Positions 8,477 through 18,258 of a stretch of 64,000 bases of DNA are shown here, piece by piece (position 1 is the stretch's first letter; every line of letters begins with the position of its first letter). This DNA is from Neobacillus massiliamazoniensis (lineage in GTDB: Bacteria; Bacillota; Bacilli; Bacillales; Cytobacillaceae): positions 124,001-188,000 of the forward strand of contig NZ_CVRB01000001.1 of NCBI RefSeq assembly GCF_001048695.1. The letters are read 5' to 3'. The notes beneath the pieces were generated by a model. That model was given only the letters and a program-made list of their open reading frames with translations. It was not told where the DNA came from and made no database searches. The position numbers and the translations under genes are program-made.

Positions 8477-11400
8477 AAAGCCTTTTGAACCTCTGCAGTA
8501 GCCGGTATAGCCGCTGTGTCAACATCAGAGAAATTGATACCGCTGTCAATGGTTACACCATTTGAACCATTTAGGTATGTGCTTGTATTGCCAGATGCTG
8601 TTATACTTGGGCCTGCTGTATCAGCTAAACCTGTAATTTTAAAGTTATCCCAGTAATAAGTTGGAGTTGTGTCCATACCATTTGTCCAAAAACTACCTAA
8701 TGCTATTTGTCCGCTGCTTCCTCCATTCAAAAACAATGAATCGTTTTGATTATTAGGTGAAGTATACAAAAGTTGATTGTCTACATATAGATTTACGTTA
8801 CCATCTGTGGCAGTAGTAGAAAAGTCAATCTTAAATTGATGCCATCCCGTGCTCCTTGGAATTAAACCAACAGTAACTGGTAATCCTGCTGTAGTGTTAT
8901 TTATAGGTAAAAATTTTGTACCATAAGTAGTTCCAAGGGCTGTTGATCTGAAACAATAATAATCGGACGATCCATTTGTAGTTCCACTAGCCGCATCATA
9001 CGCGGTTCCAAGGAAAAAGGTATTATTTGCTCCATATATAGCCAATACTTGATCTACACGCTTGGCACTAGTATTATATGGATCGTAGAACCATACCGAT
9101 ACTGTTTTGCCCATCAGACCACCTGTAGGAATACCGCTGGCAAGCTTCATAGCATCTATATTCGCATTTGTAGCATTAGCAGTCGAGCTTGCTTGATACT
9201 TGAATGCTCTATTACCATCATAACTGCCACTTGTAGCTACTGATGGGGTTTGGTGACCAGCTGTATTAGACCCATCCACCCAAGTGCTTCCAGACAAAAT
9301 GGAACCTGTATAACTCTCAAAGTTGTCAAAAACTGCCGTCTGTACGACGTTAATCCATATGTTCTTGATGGCAATGCTGCCGCCATTTGAGGTATCATCA
9401 GCCTTAACGGTGATTGTATGAAAACCGGTACTGAGCTTGCTACCCGAGCTGAAAGGTGTTGTTCCGTCCACAGTCATACTCAGAGCCACTGGATTTGCGG
9501 CATTAGGTATACTACTGGCAGCACTCACACTTAAGTTCACCGCCGCTGTGGTATCACTGATAGTTTCAGTACCGACTGTCAGGCTGCTAGGGGCGGTGAT
9601 TTGGGGCAATGTGGCTCCTGATGGAGAAATGAGCAATCCGTTGGTTATACGTACATTGTCAAAATAGCCTTTGCCTTGTATTCCATCAGCAAAGAAGTCA
9701 CCCATTGCTATGGTGTTAAATCCTGTAATACTACTAGTGGATGCAACTAATGTATTGTCAATATACATGTTCAGTCCTTTTCCCGACGAATAGTCAAAGG
9801 TCAGGGTATGCCAACCCTTGGTACGTTTGACTGATGATGTCTTCCATGTAGTGCTTCCTAGATTATAGGAATAATTCTGTATGGAATTAGCTGTAATGAC
9901 GCCCATTCCGTACATAGAGGACTGGTTTCCGAAATTTGTGCTTCCACTTTGATCCACATGTGCGCTAATATTATTGTTATATGAAAAGTTATCGTAAAAA
10001 TCTATTGTTGCAACCTTACTGTATGTTGAACCAAATACCTTGTAGATAGCTCCCTGGTCCTGTCCTCCTACTTGATAACTGTGAATGCCTTCATTGAAAA
10101 CAGTGCTGCTTAGAGCCGGTGCTCCGTATCCCCACGACCATGAAGAGAAAGTAGGATCTTCAAAACCATCCTTATATTGGGTTAATGTAGATCCAGGACC
10201 AAATGGATCTTGCAGTATATCCTCAGCTAATCCAAAGGCATCAACATAGCCTAACAAACTACCGCCAGCCTTGCTTGCATATATAGTTGCACTTGTAGAA
10301 TTTGGTCCAGTTACGAATTTAATAGTCTTTTGCTGCAATTGACCTGATGAATTAACATAACCAACCCCATTAGTGCCAGTTACAGTTGCTGTAAGGTCAT
10401 GTCCGCCATAACCTGTTACTCCAAAAGTAATATCTTCAGTGGTCGGAGGAGCTGAATTATACAGCTTGAAGCCGTCAAGATATCCAGATTTTCCTGCACC
10501 TTTAAACACAAAGTATAATTTATGATTTGCTCCGTCTGTTGGCACTCCTGTTAGTGTAAAATCCGTATACATCCATTGAGTAGTTTTACTTTGATATGTT
10601 GCGCCATTAAAATTAGACATCAATGTGCCAGTTGGACTATCAAGATGTACCTCTATAGTACTTGCTGTAGTCTTACCGTAAGTACCGATAGATATGGAAT
10701 TGTCCAGGTCCCCTGGAACACCGAAATTTATATTATCAAATTCAAGATACGGAAAAGGAGCTGCAGAAACACTATTTACATTTGTTAATCCTGTTTCAAC
10801 TCTATAATTCAATGTATCGAAATCCGATGCATTTGATTTAGCGTCAGCATTTTCTGCTTGATATAATTTGCCATTAATTCTTCCCCAGGAAGTCATTGTA
10901 TACGAAGTATTTGGCTTAAGGCCTGTTATAGTCTGCTCTATTTTAGCTCCTGCAGGAAGAACTGCTGAGTTACTGTTAAATCTGTTTAGGGACGTAATTT
11001 TGTAATCCCATGCATTTTGTGTATTTATATAAGGAGAACCACTATCAACTGTCCAACCAGCTAGTGAACCCGGGCCTGCAAATCCCGCTCCAGTCAGTCC
11101 CAAATCTTTTGGTCCGTTACCTTGTTCAAAACCGGGATTTTTAACAAGGTTTTTATAAGGAATTGATGAATTTAACTGGAATGCAGCATTTACAGAAGAT
11201 GGATTACTAAGGTTACAACCCACTGACTTTGTCCAATCAGGCCCATTTCCAACTGCCCCAATATTAGGTGCTGCGCCTGTATACCCATCGGTTACACCGG
11301 GTATAACTTTGCCTTTACCAAGGGCCGGTGAAGTAGCTGTCAAGCTAAAGTCCGGAGGAGTTGCTGTTGGCGCTTTCCAACCAGTTGCTGGAAAATTTGC

Positions 11401-13125
11401 CAAGTTTTTGGAAGTTACTTCAGTTGAATTAGTAGCTTCAGTTCCACCGGCAATTTCATTTATAACCTTTGTACCAGTAGAATCAACGTAATCTAACGGG
11501 CCAGGATTAGTATACTCAGTCACATTACCTTTAATCGTATTATTTTCCCAAAGCTGATATTCATTTGGACCGTTTTCCAGCGCTGCAGAAGTACCAGCGC
11601 AATTATAAACGATGTTGTTATAAATAGCTAAATTATGGGTTGAGTTATCAGTATATATACCGCTGCCACCTAAGCCCCCTGGACTAGCTATATCATGAAC
11701 TATGTTGTTGTGTATTTCACTTCCGCCATAATCACTATCAACTAAGTATACTGCTCCTCCATCACTTGATAGCTTCATACAGTTGTTTATATCATTATAT
11801 TGTATTACTGAGCTGGTGAAAGTACCACCTATTCCAGCACGTGCGCAATTTGAAATAGTATTGTTGCTGATAAGCTGATTATAGCCGAATATTCTTATGC
11901 CATCGGCATAATTGTGGTTAAAATCAACATCATGCACATAATTATTTATGGCATTATTATCATGTCCACTAAATACTATACCTGCACCATACATATTGTG
12001 TACTTCGCAGTCTCTGATTGTATTGTGGTCACCGTCCAGAGTTAACCCTTTAGTGTAACCTTCGTTGTAGTTAATTCCAACAGGTTCGTTGTTGTCAACA
12101 GCTTGGACATCAGCACCCTGCAATGTACAATAGTGGGAGTTCGCAAAGTTTACACCGGCAGCTCTTAAGTTGATTCCTTTTATTGTTACATTTGACCTTC
12201 CAGATAATTCAAATGCGTAATCTCTTGCTTTTGCTTCAACAACATGACCATTAGGGTCACTCTTATCCGGTGTGATGAAATACAATTTTTGATTGGTAAC
12301 ATCCTTGTACCACTCAGTTGCGGTATTCAATACTGCCTTAATCCTGGTTATATAATATACGGAATTGCCAATAGTAGGATTATATCCCGTTGCAGTAAAA
12401 GGCCAGTTAATAGTAACTGTACCTGTAGTTACTGTAGATGTATTACCTGTAATAGCTGCAGTTAAGCTTGAATAACCGTTTCCTGATACAGTCCAAAGCA
12501 TGGCTCCTGCCAGTGCATTGTCAGCAAATACGGCGTTCTTTAAGTTGTTATCATTAAAGGAGGTCATTGGGCCAGTTACCGGAGTTGGCACCACTGTGGT
12601 ATACTTTTCATAATTTGTCTTAGTAAGTAAACCTGAAACCGGTATGTCCGGCCAGCTTGCCTCTTTCATTAATTGGCCATCGCTGAATATGATGTTACCG
12701 GCGCCGTTATACATATCCCAATTCATAGGTGCAACATAAACACCTAATGAAGAGTAGTTGGTATCAGTATCAGGAGTCCACCCGGTAATAAGATTACAGC
12801 CGGATATTGTTACATTGGCACCTTGATAATTGGTATATGTAACATTGTCAGCCTTAGGTGTTACATCTTCCCTATACACGCCTGCAAGGATATTTACAGT
12901 ATCTCCCGACACTGCAACATCCGCCGCTTTTTGAATTGTCTTGAAAGCAGTACTTGGACTTTGTCCATTATTGGCATCGTTTCCATTTGATTCGTCAACA
13001 TAGTAGTTGGTTGTAGCTGCCATAGCTGGTACTGCCGGTATTGATATGAATGACGTAAATATCATCAGCAATGCCAAGAGTATGGCTATATTCTTTTTTA
13101 CCAATTTAACGGTTTTTTTAATCAT
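8422..13125 (-). CDS. Giant secreted protein with parallel beta-helix, N-terminal part; candidate polysaccharide lyase/hydrolase
   Basis: Secreted protein, 1567 residues to the frameshift-induced stop. ATG 13125 follows a GGGGG ribosome site. The signal peptide ends at AMAA (about 37). A DUF1565-like segment (YYVDESNGND, then TIQKAADVAVSGDT) opens a right-handed parallel beta-helix (about 40-530) with many Asn-rich NosD-type turns, the fold of pectate lyase-like enzymes. Beyond it are several jelly-roll/LamG-like modules (about 600-1540), each with a YxDNFKI- or DGFKLYN-type strand. The last 20 residues are out of frame. It is last in the uronate/deoxysugar gene series, so it probably attacks the polymer outside the cell. 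Specificity and catalytic residues cannot be assigned. Confidence 0.8.
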   Translation of the reverse strand: MIKKTVKLVKKNIAILLALLMIFTSFISIPAVPAMAATTNYYVDESNGNDANNGQSPSTAFKTIQKAADVAVSGDTVNILAGVYREDVTPKADNVTYTNYQGANVTISGCNLITGWTPDTDTNYSSLGVYVAPMNWDMYNGAGNIIFSDGQLMKEASWPDIPVSGLLTKTNYEKYTTVVPTPVTGPMTSFNDNNLKNAVFADNALAGAMLWTVSGNGYSSLTAAITGNTSTVTTGTVTINWPFTATGYNPTIGNSVYYITRIKAVLNTATEWYKDVTNQKLYFITPDKSDPNGHVVEAKARDYAFELSGRSNVTIKGINLRAAGVNFANSHYCTLQGADVQAVDNNEPVGINYNEGYTKGLTLDGDHNTIRDCEVHNMYGAGIVFSGHDNNAINNYVHDVDFNHNYADGIRIFGYNQLISNNTISNCARAGIGGTFTSSVIQYNDINNCMKLSSDGGAVYLVDSDYGGSEIHNNIVHDIASPGGLGGSGIYTDNSTHNLAIYNNIVYNCAGTSAALENGPNEYQLWENNTIKGNVTEYTNPGPLDYVDSTGTKVINEIAGGTEATNSTEVTSKNLANFPATGWKAPTATPPDFSLTATSPALGKGKVIPGVTDGYTGAAPNIGAVGNGPDWTKSVGCNLSNPSSVNAAFQLNSSIPYKNLVKNPGFEQGNGPKDLGLTGAGFAGPGSLAGWTVDSGSPYINTQNAWDYKITSLNRFNSNSAVLPAGAKIEQTITGLKPNTSYTMTSWGRINGKLYQAENADAKSNASDFDTLNYRVETGLTNVNSVSAAPFPYLEFDNINFGVPGDLDNSISIGTYGKTTASTIEVHLDSPTGTLMSNFNGATYQSKTTQWMYTDFTLTGVPTDGANHKLYFVFKGAGKSGYLDGFKLYNSAPPTTEDITFGVTGYGGHDLTATVTGTNGVGYVNSSGQLQQKTIKFVTGPNSTSATIYASKAGGSLLGYVDAFGLAEDILQDPFGPGSTLTQYKDGFEDPTFSSWSWGYGAPALSSTVFNEGIHSYQVGGQDQGAIYKVFGSTYSKVATIDFYDNFSYNNNISAHVDQSGSTNFGNQSSMYGMGVITANSIQNYSYNLGSTTWKTSSVKRTKGWHTLTFDYSSGKGLNMYIDNTLVASTSSITGFNTIAMGDFFADGIQGKGYFDNVRITNGLLISPSGATLPQITAPSSLTVGTETISDTTAAVNLSVSAASSIPNAANPVALSMTVDGTTPFSSGSKLSTGFHTITVKADDTSNGGSIAIKNIWINVVQTAVFDNFESYTGSILSGSTWVDGSNTAGHQTPSVATSGSYDGNRAFKYQASSTANATNANIDAMKLASGIPTGGLMGKTVSVWFYDPYNTSAKRVDQVLAIYGANNTFFLGTAYDAASGTTNGSSDYYCFRSTALGTTYGTKFLPINNTTAGLPVTVGLIPRSTGWHQFKIDFSTTATDGNVNLYVDNQLLYTSPNNQNDSLFLNGGSSGQIALGSFWTNGMDTTPTYYWDNFKITGLADTAGPSITASGNTSTYLNGSNGVTIDSGINFSDVDTAAIPATAEVQKALCRQRIYCPSLVMQIPAI

Positions 13126-13252
13126 AGTTAACCCCCTTAAATATTTCTTAAGGAACCATACTACCCCCGGTCCGCCCAAATGAGGTGGACAGCGTTTTTC
13201 ATTTGCTCTATTGGGCATCGGTAGTTGATATTTATAGAATGCTAATATAAAT

Positions 13253-14035
13253 TTATCGCGCCAACCAGCCTCCATCGATGGCTAAAACATGGCCGTTCAT
13301 ATAATCGGAAGCTCTACTAGATAAAAATACCACCACACCCATCAAATCAGATGGGTCTGCCCAGCGGCCTGCCGGAATACGAGACAAGATTTCAGCATTC
13401 CGCTTCTCATCTGCACGGATAGGAGCTGTATTATCCGTTGCAATATATCCTGGTGCAATGGCATTGATTTGAACATTATGTTCTGCTAATTCGTTTGCAA
13501 ATGCTTTGGTAAGACCAGCTACTGCATGTTTACTAGCAGTGTATGGCGGTACAAATTTACCGCCCTGAAAAGAAAGCATGGAGGCAATATTGATGATTTT
13601 TCCACTCTTTTGCTCAACCATCACTTTGGCCGCTTCCTGGCTTAACAAAAATAAAGAATTCAAGTTAATCTCTATGACCGCATCCCAGTCTTCTTCCGTG
13701 TACTCTAATAATGGAGAGCGGCGGATGGTACCGGCATTGTTTACCAAAATATCAATCTTTCCATATGCTTTCAGACAAGCTGCTGTCACCTGTTTTACCG
13801 ATTCCCTGTTGCTTAAATCTGCCTGAAAAAACTCGATCCTCTTCCCTGTCTCTTCTATTAATGCTCTTGTTTCATCCAAATTTTCACCCCTTGAAACTAC
13901 AAAAAGGTCGGCACCGGCCTTAGCAAGTGCAACAGCATACGCCTGCCCCAACCCTTTATTGGCCCCAGTGACAATGGCTACCTTACCGGCAAGACTGAAA
14001 TAGTCAAGTGAAAAAGCTATGAGATTACTGGTCAA
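13253..14035 (-). CDS. kduD: 2-dehydro-3-deoxy-D-gluconate 5-dehydrogenase (SDR family)
   Basis: Interconverts 2,5-diketo-3-deoxygluconate and 2-keto-3-deoxygluconate (KDG) with NAD(H) in the cytoplasm. The 260 residues show the Rossmann motif TGANKGLG (24-31), NNAG, catalytic Ser in the IASMLS segment, YTASK (Tyr-x-x-x-Lys) and the family-typical end GHVLAIDGGWLAR. The start is TTG 14035, eight bases after GGGAGG. It lies directly after kduI and before the beta-helix gene. The kduI neighbour makes the KduD role much likelier than a general SDR. Confidence 0.9.
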   Translation of the reverse strand: MTSNLIAFSLDYFSLAGKVAIVTGANKGLGQAYAVALAKAGADLFVVSRGENLDETRALIEETGKRIEFFQADLSNRESVKQVTAACLKAYGKIDILVNNAGTIRRSPLLEYTEEDWDAVIEINLNSLFLLSQEAAKVMVEQKSGKIINIASMLSFQGGKFVPPYTASKHAVAGLTKAFANELAEHNVQINAIAPGYIATDNTAPIRADEKRNAEILSRIPAGRWADPSDLMGVVVFLSSRASDYMNGHVLAIDGGWLAR

Positions 14036-14109
14036 TCTATTAACCTCCCATTAAATAAATTTAGAAAATGCTTATTATCAATTAATAACCGCTCTGCCAG
14101 TTTTAAAAA

Positions 14110-14940
14110 CTAGCGCAATTCTTCCATCTTTACATGGTCCATGTCACTATACGTAATATTTTCACCACACATCCCCCAAATAAAGGTATAGTTACTGGTT
14201 GCTGTTCCTGTATGAATCGACCAGCTAGGTGAAATCGCAGCTTGTTCATTTTTCATCACTAAATGTCTTGTTTCATCTGGTTTTCCCATAAAATGAAAAA
14301 CACGGGTATCGGGTTCCATATCAAAGTATAAATATACTTCCATCCGTCTCTCGTGAGTATGACAAGGCATCGTATTCCATACGCTTCCTGGTGCAAGCAT
14401 CGTCAACCCCATTTGCAGCTGGCAACTCTCACAAACATTTGGATGAACGTATTGATAGATTTTCCGCTCATTTAATGTTTCAGGAGCACCCATTTGCAGA
14501 GGTTCAATTTTGTTCATATTAATTTTTACTGTTGGATAAGTATTGTGTGCAGGAGTAGAATTGATATAAAATTTTGCGGGATTACTGGCATCCTTGGAAC
14601 GAAATAAGACAATCCTTGTTCCTTTTCCAACATAAAGACCGTCCCGCTGCTTCATGTCATACTCCATTCCGTCTAAAACAACGGAACCTTCGCCGCCGAT
14701 GTTAATGATTCCAAGCTCACGGCGTTCTAAGAAATACTCCACTCCTAATTCTTTATCAAGCTTGATCGTTAACTCTTTTTCAGCCGGAGTTACCCCACCG
14801 AAGATCATACGGTCAACATGGGTATACGTTACATGAACATGCCCAGCTTCAAACAGAGTTTCTACAAGAAATTCCCTTCTCAATTCATCTGTTGTGTATT
14901 TTTTTATATCTTCAGGATGGTGTGCATAACGTGTTTCCAT
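14110..14940 (-). CDS. kduI: 5-dehydro-4-deoxy-D-glucuronate isomerase
   Basis: Isomerises the open-chain product of unsaturated uronic acids (DKI) to 2,5-diketo-3-deoxygluconate. The 276 residues match the KduI length. The opening METRYAHHPEDIKKYTTDELR and the cupin metal-site segment MPCHTHERRMEVY (about 190-205) are characteristic. AAAGGAG precedes the ATG. It is upstream of kduD and downstream of kdgK, completing the route from unsaturated uronate to KDG. Confidence 0.95.
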   Translation of the reverse strand: METRYAHHPEDIKKYTTDELRREFLVETLFEAGHVHVTYTHVDRMIFGGVTPAEKELTIKLDKELGVEYFLERRELGIINIGGEGSVVLDGMEYDMKQRDGLYVGKGTRIVLFRSKDASNPAKFYINSTPAHNTYPTVKINMNKIEPLQMGAPETLNERKIYQYVHPNVCESCQLQMGLTMLAPGSVWNTMPCHTHERRMEVYLYFDMEPDTRVFHFMGKPDETRHLVMKNEQAAISPSWSIHTGTATSNYTFIWGMCGENITYSDMDHVKMEELR

Positions 14941-14969
14941 TATTCATTTCTCCTTTATGATTACATATT

Positions 14970-15983
14970 TTAACGTTTGATTTTACCGGGTTCAGTATCT
15001 GTAAATTGAAGAACCTCTTCCTTCGAAAATGGATTACAATCTCCATGAACGGTATGTTTTAATGCTGAGGCTGCTGTAGCAAAAGAAATGATCCGTTCAG
15101 TAGGGAGCCCATCCAAGATGCCCGACAAAATTCCAGCTATAAACGAATCACCCCCTCCAACACGATCAACTATCGGTTCCAGACAATGAACTTTTGATTG
15201 GTATAGCTCCCCATTTACATACAAGTTGCCCAGCAGTCTATTATTAGAAGCATTTATCACTGTCCGAAAAGTAGAACACATATATTGAATATTCGGATAC
15301 ATTTTCATGATTTTCTGATAGTAACATTTCAGTCTTTCCTCTTGAGGTAATGAACCGCCAACTAAATCAAGTCCAAGTAAGTGAACCGCGTCTAATTCCC
15401 CGCAGGAACAAATATCAATATACGGCAGCAATAGTTTGATCACTTCAGAAGCCTCTTGTTGGGTCCAAAGCTTAGCACGGTAATTAAAATCAAAACTTGT
15501 TTTAATTCCCATCTTCTTTGCCTTCTTCAAAAAAAGGAAAACAAGTTCCCTTAATGAAGTGGATAAAGCAAGAGTAATGCCAGAAATATGAAATAACGAA
15601 GCTCCTCGCAAGATTTCTTCAATAACTACTTCTTCCGCTTCAAGCTTTGAAAAGCTGGAGTTTTTTCGATCATAGGCTACCTGGGTACTTCTTTCGCCCA
15701 CTCCCGCTTCTAAATAGTAGGCTCCTAGACGCTCCCCGCCTTTTAACAGGTAATCTGTGCGGACTCCATGGGATTTCAAGTGCCGTTCTACTGCACTTCC
15801 TAATGGATTCGCTGGAACCTTGCTTACAAAAAAAGCTTGGTAGCCGAAGTGAGATAAAGAAACCGCAACATTCGCTTCTGCACCTCCATAATGGACTGTA
15901 AACTGATTCGATTGGTTAAGCCGAACCCCTTCAGCTGTAGAGAGGCGAAGCATGATTTCTCCAAGTGTGACAATTTTTTTCAT
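14970..15983 (-). CDS. kdgK: 2-keto-3-deoxygluconate kinase (PfkB family)
   Basis: Phosphorylates KDG to KDPG with ATP. The 337 residues carry the PfkB N-terminal segment (GEIMLRLS, then GGAEANVAVSLSHFG) and the C-terminal anion-hole/catalytic motif DRVGGGDSFIAG, in which Asp is the catalytic base. The ATG overlaps the stop of kdgA by four bases (ATGA), so the two are translationally coupled. The coupling to a KDPG aldolase and the nearby kduI/kduD fix the substrate with good confidence. Confidence 0.93.
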   Translation of the reverse strand: MKKIVTLGEIMLRLSTAEGVRLNQSNQFTVHYGGAEANVAVSLSHFGYQAFFVSKVPANPLGSAVERHLKSHGVRTDYLLKGGERLGAYYLEAGVGERSTQVAYDRKNSSFSKLEAEEVVIEEILRGASLFHISGITLALSTSLRELVFLFLKKAKKMGIKTSFDFNYRAKLWTQQEASEVIKLLLPYIDICSCGELDAVHLLGLDLVGGSLPQEERLKCYYQKIMKMYPNIQYMCSTFRTVINASNNRLLGNLYVNGELYQSKVHCLEPIVDRVGGGDSFIAGILSGILDGLPTERIISFATAASALKHTVHGDCNPFSKEEVLQFTDTEPGKIKR

Positions 15984-16633
15984 CCCAATGCCTCTCTTGC
16001 TTCTTTAACTTTTTTAATATATTTGCTTGCGTACTCAGTAATTTTTTCGTAATCTCCTGTTTTAGCAGGTGCGACAAGATTGCCGCTTACCCCAACGGCA
16101 ACACTTCCATTTTTAATCCATTGGGCCACATTATCCAGGTTTACTCCCCCTGTCGGCATAATATTTACCTGTGGAAGAGGTGCTTTTACTGTTTTTATAA
16201 ATTTGGGGTCATACACATTACTAGGAAACAATTTGATAATATCAACACCATGCGCTAAAGCATGTTTCATTTCCGTAATCGTCATGCAGCCTGGCATATA
16301 GGGAACTTGATATAAATTGCATAGCTTTGCTGTCTCTCCATCAAAGCAAGGACTAACAATAAATTGTGCTCCAGCTAAAATGGCCATTCTCGCTGTTGAA
16401 GCATCGAGAACAGTCCCCGCTCCAAGTACCACCTCTCGGTTGTCAGCAAAGAGAGAGGTTAATTCTTTAAGTACCAGATCTGCCTCAGGAATGGTAAAGG
16501 CAACCTCAATGCCTTTAATCCCTCCTTTTACACAAGATTCAGAAATTTCAATAGCTTCTTCTTTGGAATCCGCTCTAATAACCGCGACTACACCACACTC
16601 TACTATTTTGCTTAAAACATTATACTTGTTCAT
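15980..16633 (-). CDS. kdgA: 2-keto-3-deoxy-6-phosphogluconate (KDPG) aldolase
   Basis: Cleaves KDPG to pyruvate and glyceraldehyde 3-phosphate through a Schiff base. The 217 residues include GIEVAF (catalytic Glu), GAGTVLD, FIVSP and IIKLFPSN, where Lys forms the Schiff base, as in the Eda family. ATG 16633 has GGAGG at correct distance; an in-frame GTG fifteen bases upstream overlaps that site and is less likely. It is the last step of the uronate route, coupled to kdgK. Confidence 0.93.
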   Translation of the reverse strand: MNKYNVLSKIVECGVVAVIRADSKEEAIEISESCVKGGIKGIEVAFTIPEADLVLKELTSLFADNREVVLGAGTVLDASTARMAILAGAQFIVSPCFDGETAKLCNLYQVPYMPGCMTITEMKHALAHGVDIIKLFPSNVYDPKFIKTVKAPLPQVNIMPTGGVNLDNVAQWIKNGSVAVGVSGNLVAPAKTGDYEKITEYASKYIKKVKEAREALG

Positions 16634-16674
16634 TGGAGCCTCCTTCACTGAAAAATAAAATATAAATCTATCAA

Positions 16675-17277
16675 TTATGAAATATGAACCTTTTTTTCAA
16701 TGTGAAATCCTCTGCTAACTATAGAGTAGATCAGATAGGCACCTATGCTGAAACTCAGCATCATTGCAGCAGGAATATAGAAACACAAAGCAAAAGCCCC
16801 TATAATGATAAGAATAGACAAGATTGAATAGTGCAAGTAACTTACCGAAAATAACAGCGCATTCTTTATGGCGTTTTTCCAAGATACTTGGTAATGAACC
16901 ATTACAGGGAAGATATAGATAGATACAAATAAGTATAATATCCCCAAAAAGAGAAAGAATGGAAATAAAGTGTATTTCATATTGGCATTCAAGTGATTAA
17001 TGATAATAAAGTCTCCTAAAAGTAAACCAGCAAGAAACATCCACAAAAAACCTATCAGTAAGCTTTGTTTAAAATTTTCTCTAAAAATACGAAAAAAGTC
17101 AGAAAATATTTGAATATCGCCTTGTTTTTGCCACGCTCGTACGACACCGAACATCGCTGTTGTCGCAGGGAAAACAGTTAGGATTGGCAGACACATTACC
17201 AGCCAAAGGATATTCAGCAAGAAAGCATTCTTAATAAATTCCATTACTTTATAAATCCTTCCATTCATCATCTCCAT
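16675..17277 (-). CDS. DUF624 (YesL-like) membrane protein
   Basis: Membrane protein of 200 residues with about five hydrophobic segments and the DUF624 hallmark LLWL/ILWLVMCLPILTVFPATTAMFGV near the start. YesL-type proteins recur beside sugar ABC transporter operons in Bacilli, including the rhamnogalacturonan (yes) cluster, but their function is not established. Start is uncertain: ATG 17277 or ATG 17268. It lies between the FAH-type hydrolase and kdgA genes and is probably co-transcribed with both. Confidence 0.85.
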   Translation of the reverse strand: MEMMNGRIYKVMEFIKNAFLLNILWLVMCLPILTVFPATTAMFGVVRAWQKQGDIQIFSDFFRIFRENFKQSLLIGFLWMFLAGLLLGDFIIINHLNANMKYTLFPFFLFLGILYLFVSIYIFPVMVHYQVSWKNAIKNALLFSVSYLHYSILSILIIIGAFALCFYIPAAMMLSFSIGAYLIYSIVSRGFHIEKKVHIS

Positions 17278-17334
17278 CTTTTTCCTCTTTTCAAATAAAT
17301 TTATTATTCAATCGTTTCCACAAAATAGTAAACC

Positions 17335-18237
17335 CTATAATGATTTTTCTTCAATAAATGTATTGGTTAGCGAGCCTAATTTTTCAATTTCAACCGTTAC
17401 CTCATCACCCGGCTTCAAGTACACTTGTTTTTCTAATGGGTACCCTAAGACTACTCCTTCTGGGGTTCCAGTCAGGATCACATCACCAGGTGAAAGAGTC
17501 ATATGCTGTGAAATATAGCTGACAATTTCATCTACATAAAAAATCATATCAGACGTATTGGAATCTTGACGTACTTCTCCATTTACATATGTTTTTAATT
17601 GTAACTTGTTTGGATCGCCAACTTCATCAGCTGTCACTAAGTAAGGACCGATTGGACTAAAGTCATCGCATGTTTTTCCGAGCAGCCATTGTGGTGTTTT
17701 CAATTGTAAATCGCGTGCTGATAAATCATTTACCGTACAATAGCCAAAAACATGGTCTAAAGCATCTTCTTTACTTACGTTTTTTGCTTCTTTTCCAATA
17801 ACGACTCCAAGTTCAACTTCGTAATCTAGCTTTTCGGTCACTTGTGGGACAGCTATTTCACATTTGTGACCAGTTAACGTATTATTAAATTTATTAAATA
17901 AAATAGGTACTTCTGGATAGGATGCATTTGTTTCATCAGCATGTTTTCGATAATTTAATCCTACACAAATAATTTTGTTTGGTTGTGTGACACAAGGTCC
18001 CCATTGAATTTCTTCTTCATGTTTGATATAAGATGCTTCAATTGATGTTGGAAGATGATTAATATAGTTTGCAATTGCAGAAATAGCCTCCCTGCCGCCT
18101 GCTATTACTTCCATGATATTTGTTCTTACATGTTCATTTGGTCTTTCATATAATGCCGATTTAAGATCGACAATTCCATTCTCCATTTTTACACCTAAAG
18201 TTTGCTTACCGTCTTTTATAAAGGTTAAAAGTTTCAT
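17335..18237 (-). CDS. Fumarylacetoacetate hydrolase-family protein, candidate 2,4-diketo-3-deoxy sugar acid hydrolase
   Basis: Metal-dependent C-C bond hydrolase of 300 residues. The FAH fold is shown by ICVGLNYRKHADE, the metal-binding LDYEVELGVVIGKEA (Glu-x-Glu), TVNDLSARDLQ (Asp ligand) and the end PGDVILTGTPEGV. In the non-phosphorylative L-rhamnose and L-fucose routes this family splits the 2,4-diketo-3-deoxy acid into pyruvate and lactate. The companion SDR, dehydratase, lactonase and aldo-keto reductase in the same operon support that role by context. Family membership is certain; the exact substrate is inferred. Confidence 0.88.
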   Translation of the reverse strand: MKLLTFIKDGKQTLGVKMENGIVDLKSALYERPNEHVRTNIMEVIAGGREAISAIANYINHLPTSIEASYIKHEEEIQWGPCVTQPNKIICVGLNYRKHADETNASYPEVPILFNKFNNTLTGHKCEIAVPQVTEKLDYEVELGVVIGKEAKNVSKEDALDHVFGYCTVNDLSARDLQLKTPQWLLGKTCDDFSPIGPYLVTADEVGDPNKLQLKTYVNGEVRQDSNTSDMIFYVDEIVSYISQHMTLSPGDVILTGTPEGVVLGYPLEKQVYLKPGDEVTVEIEKLGSLTNTFIEEKSL

Positions 18238-18258
18238 AGAATACTTATCCTCCTTTGT

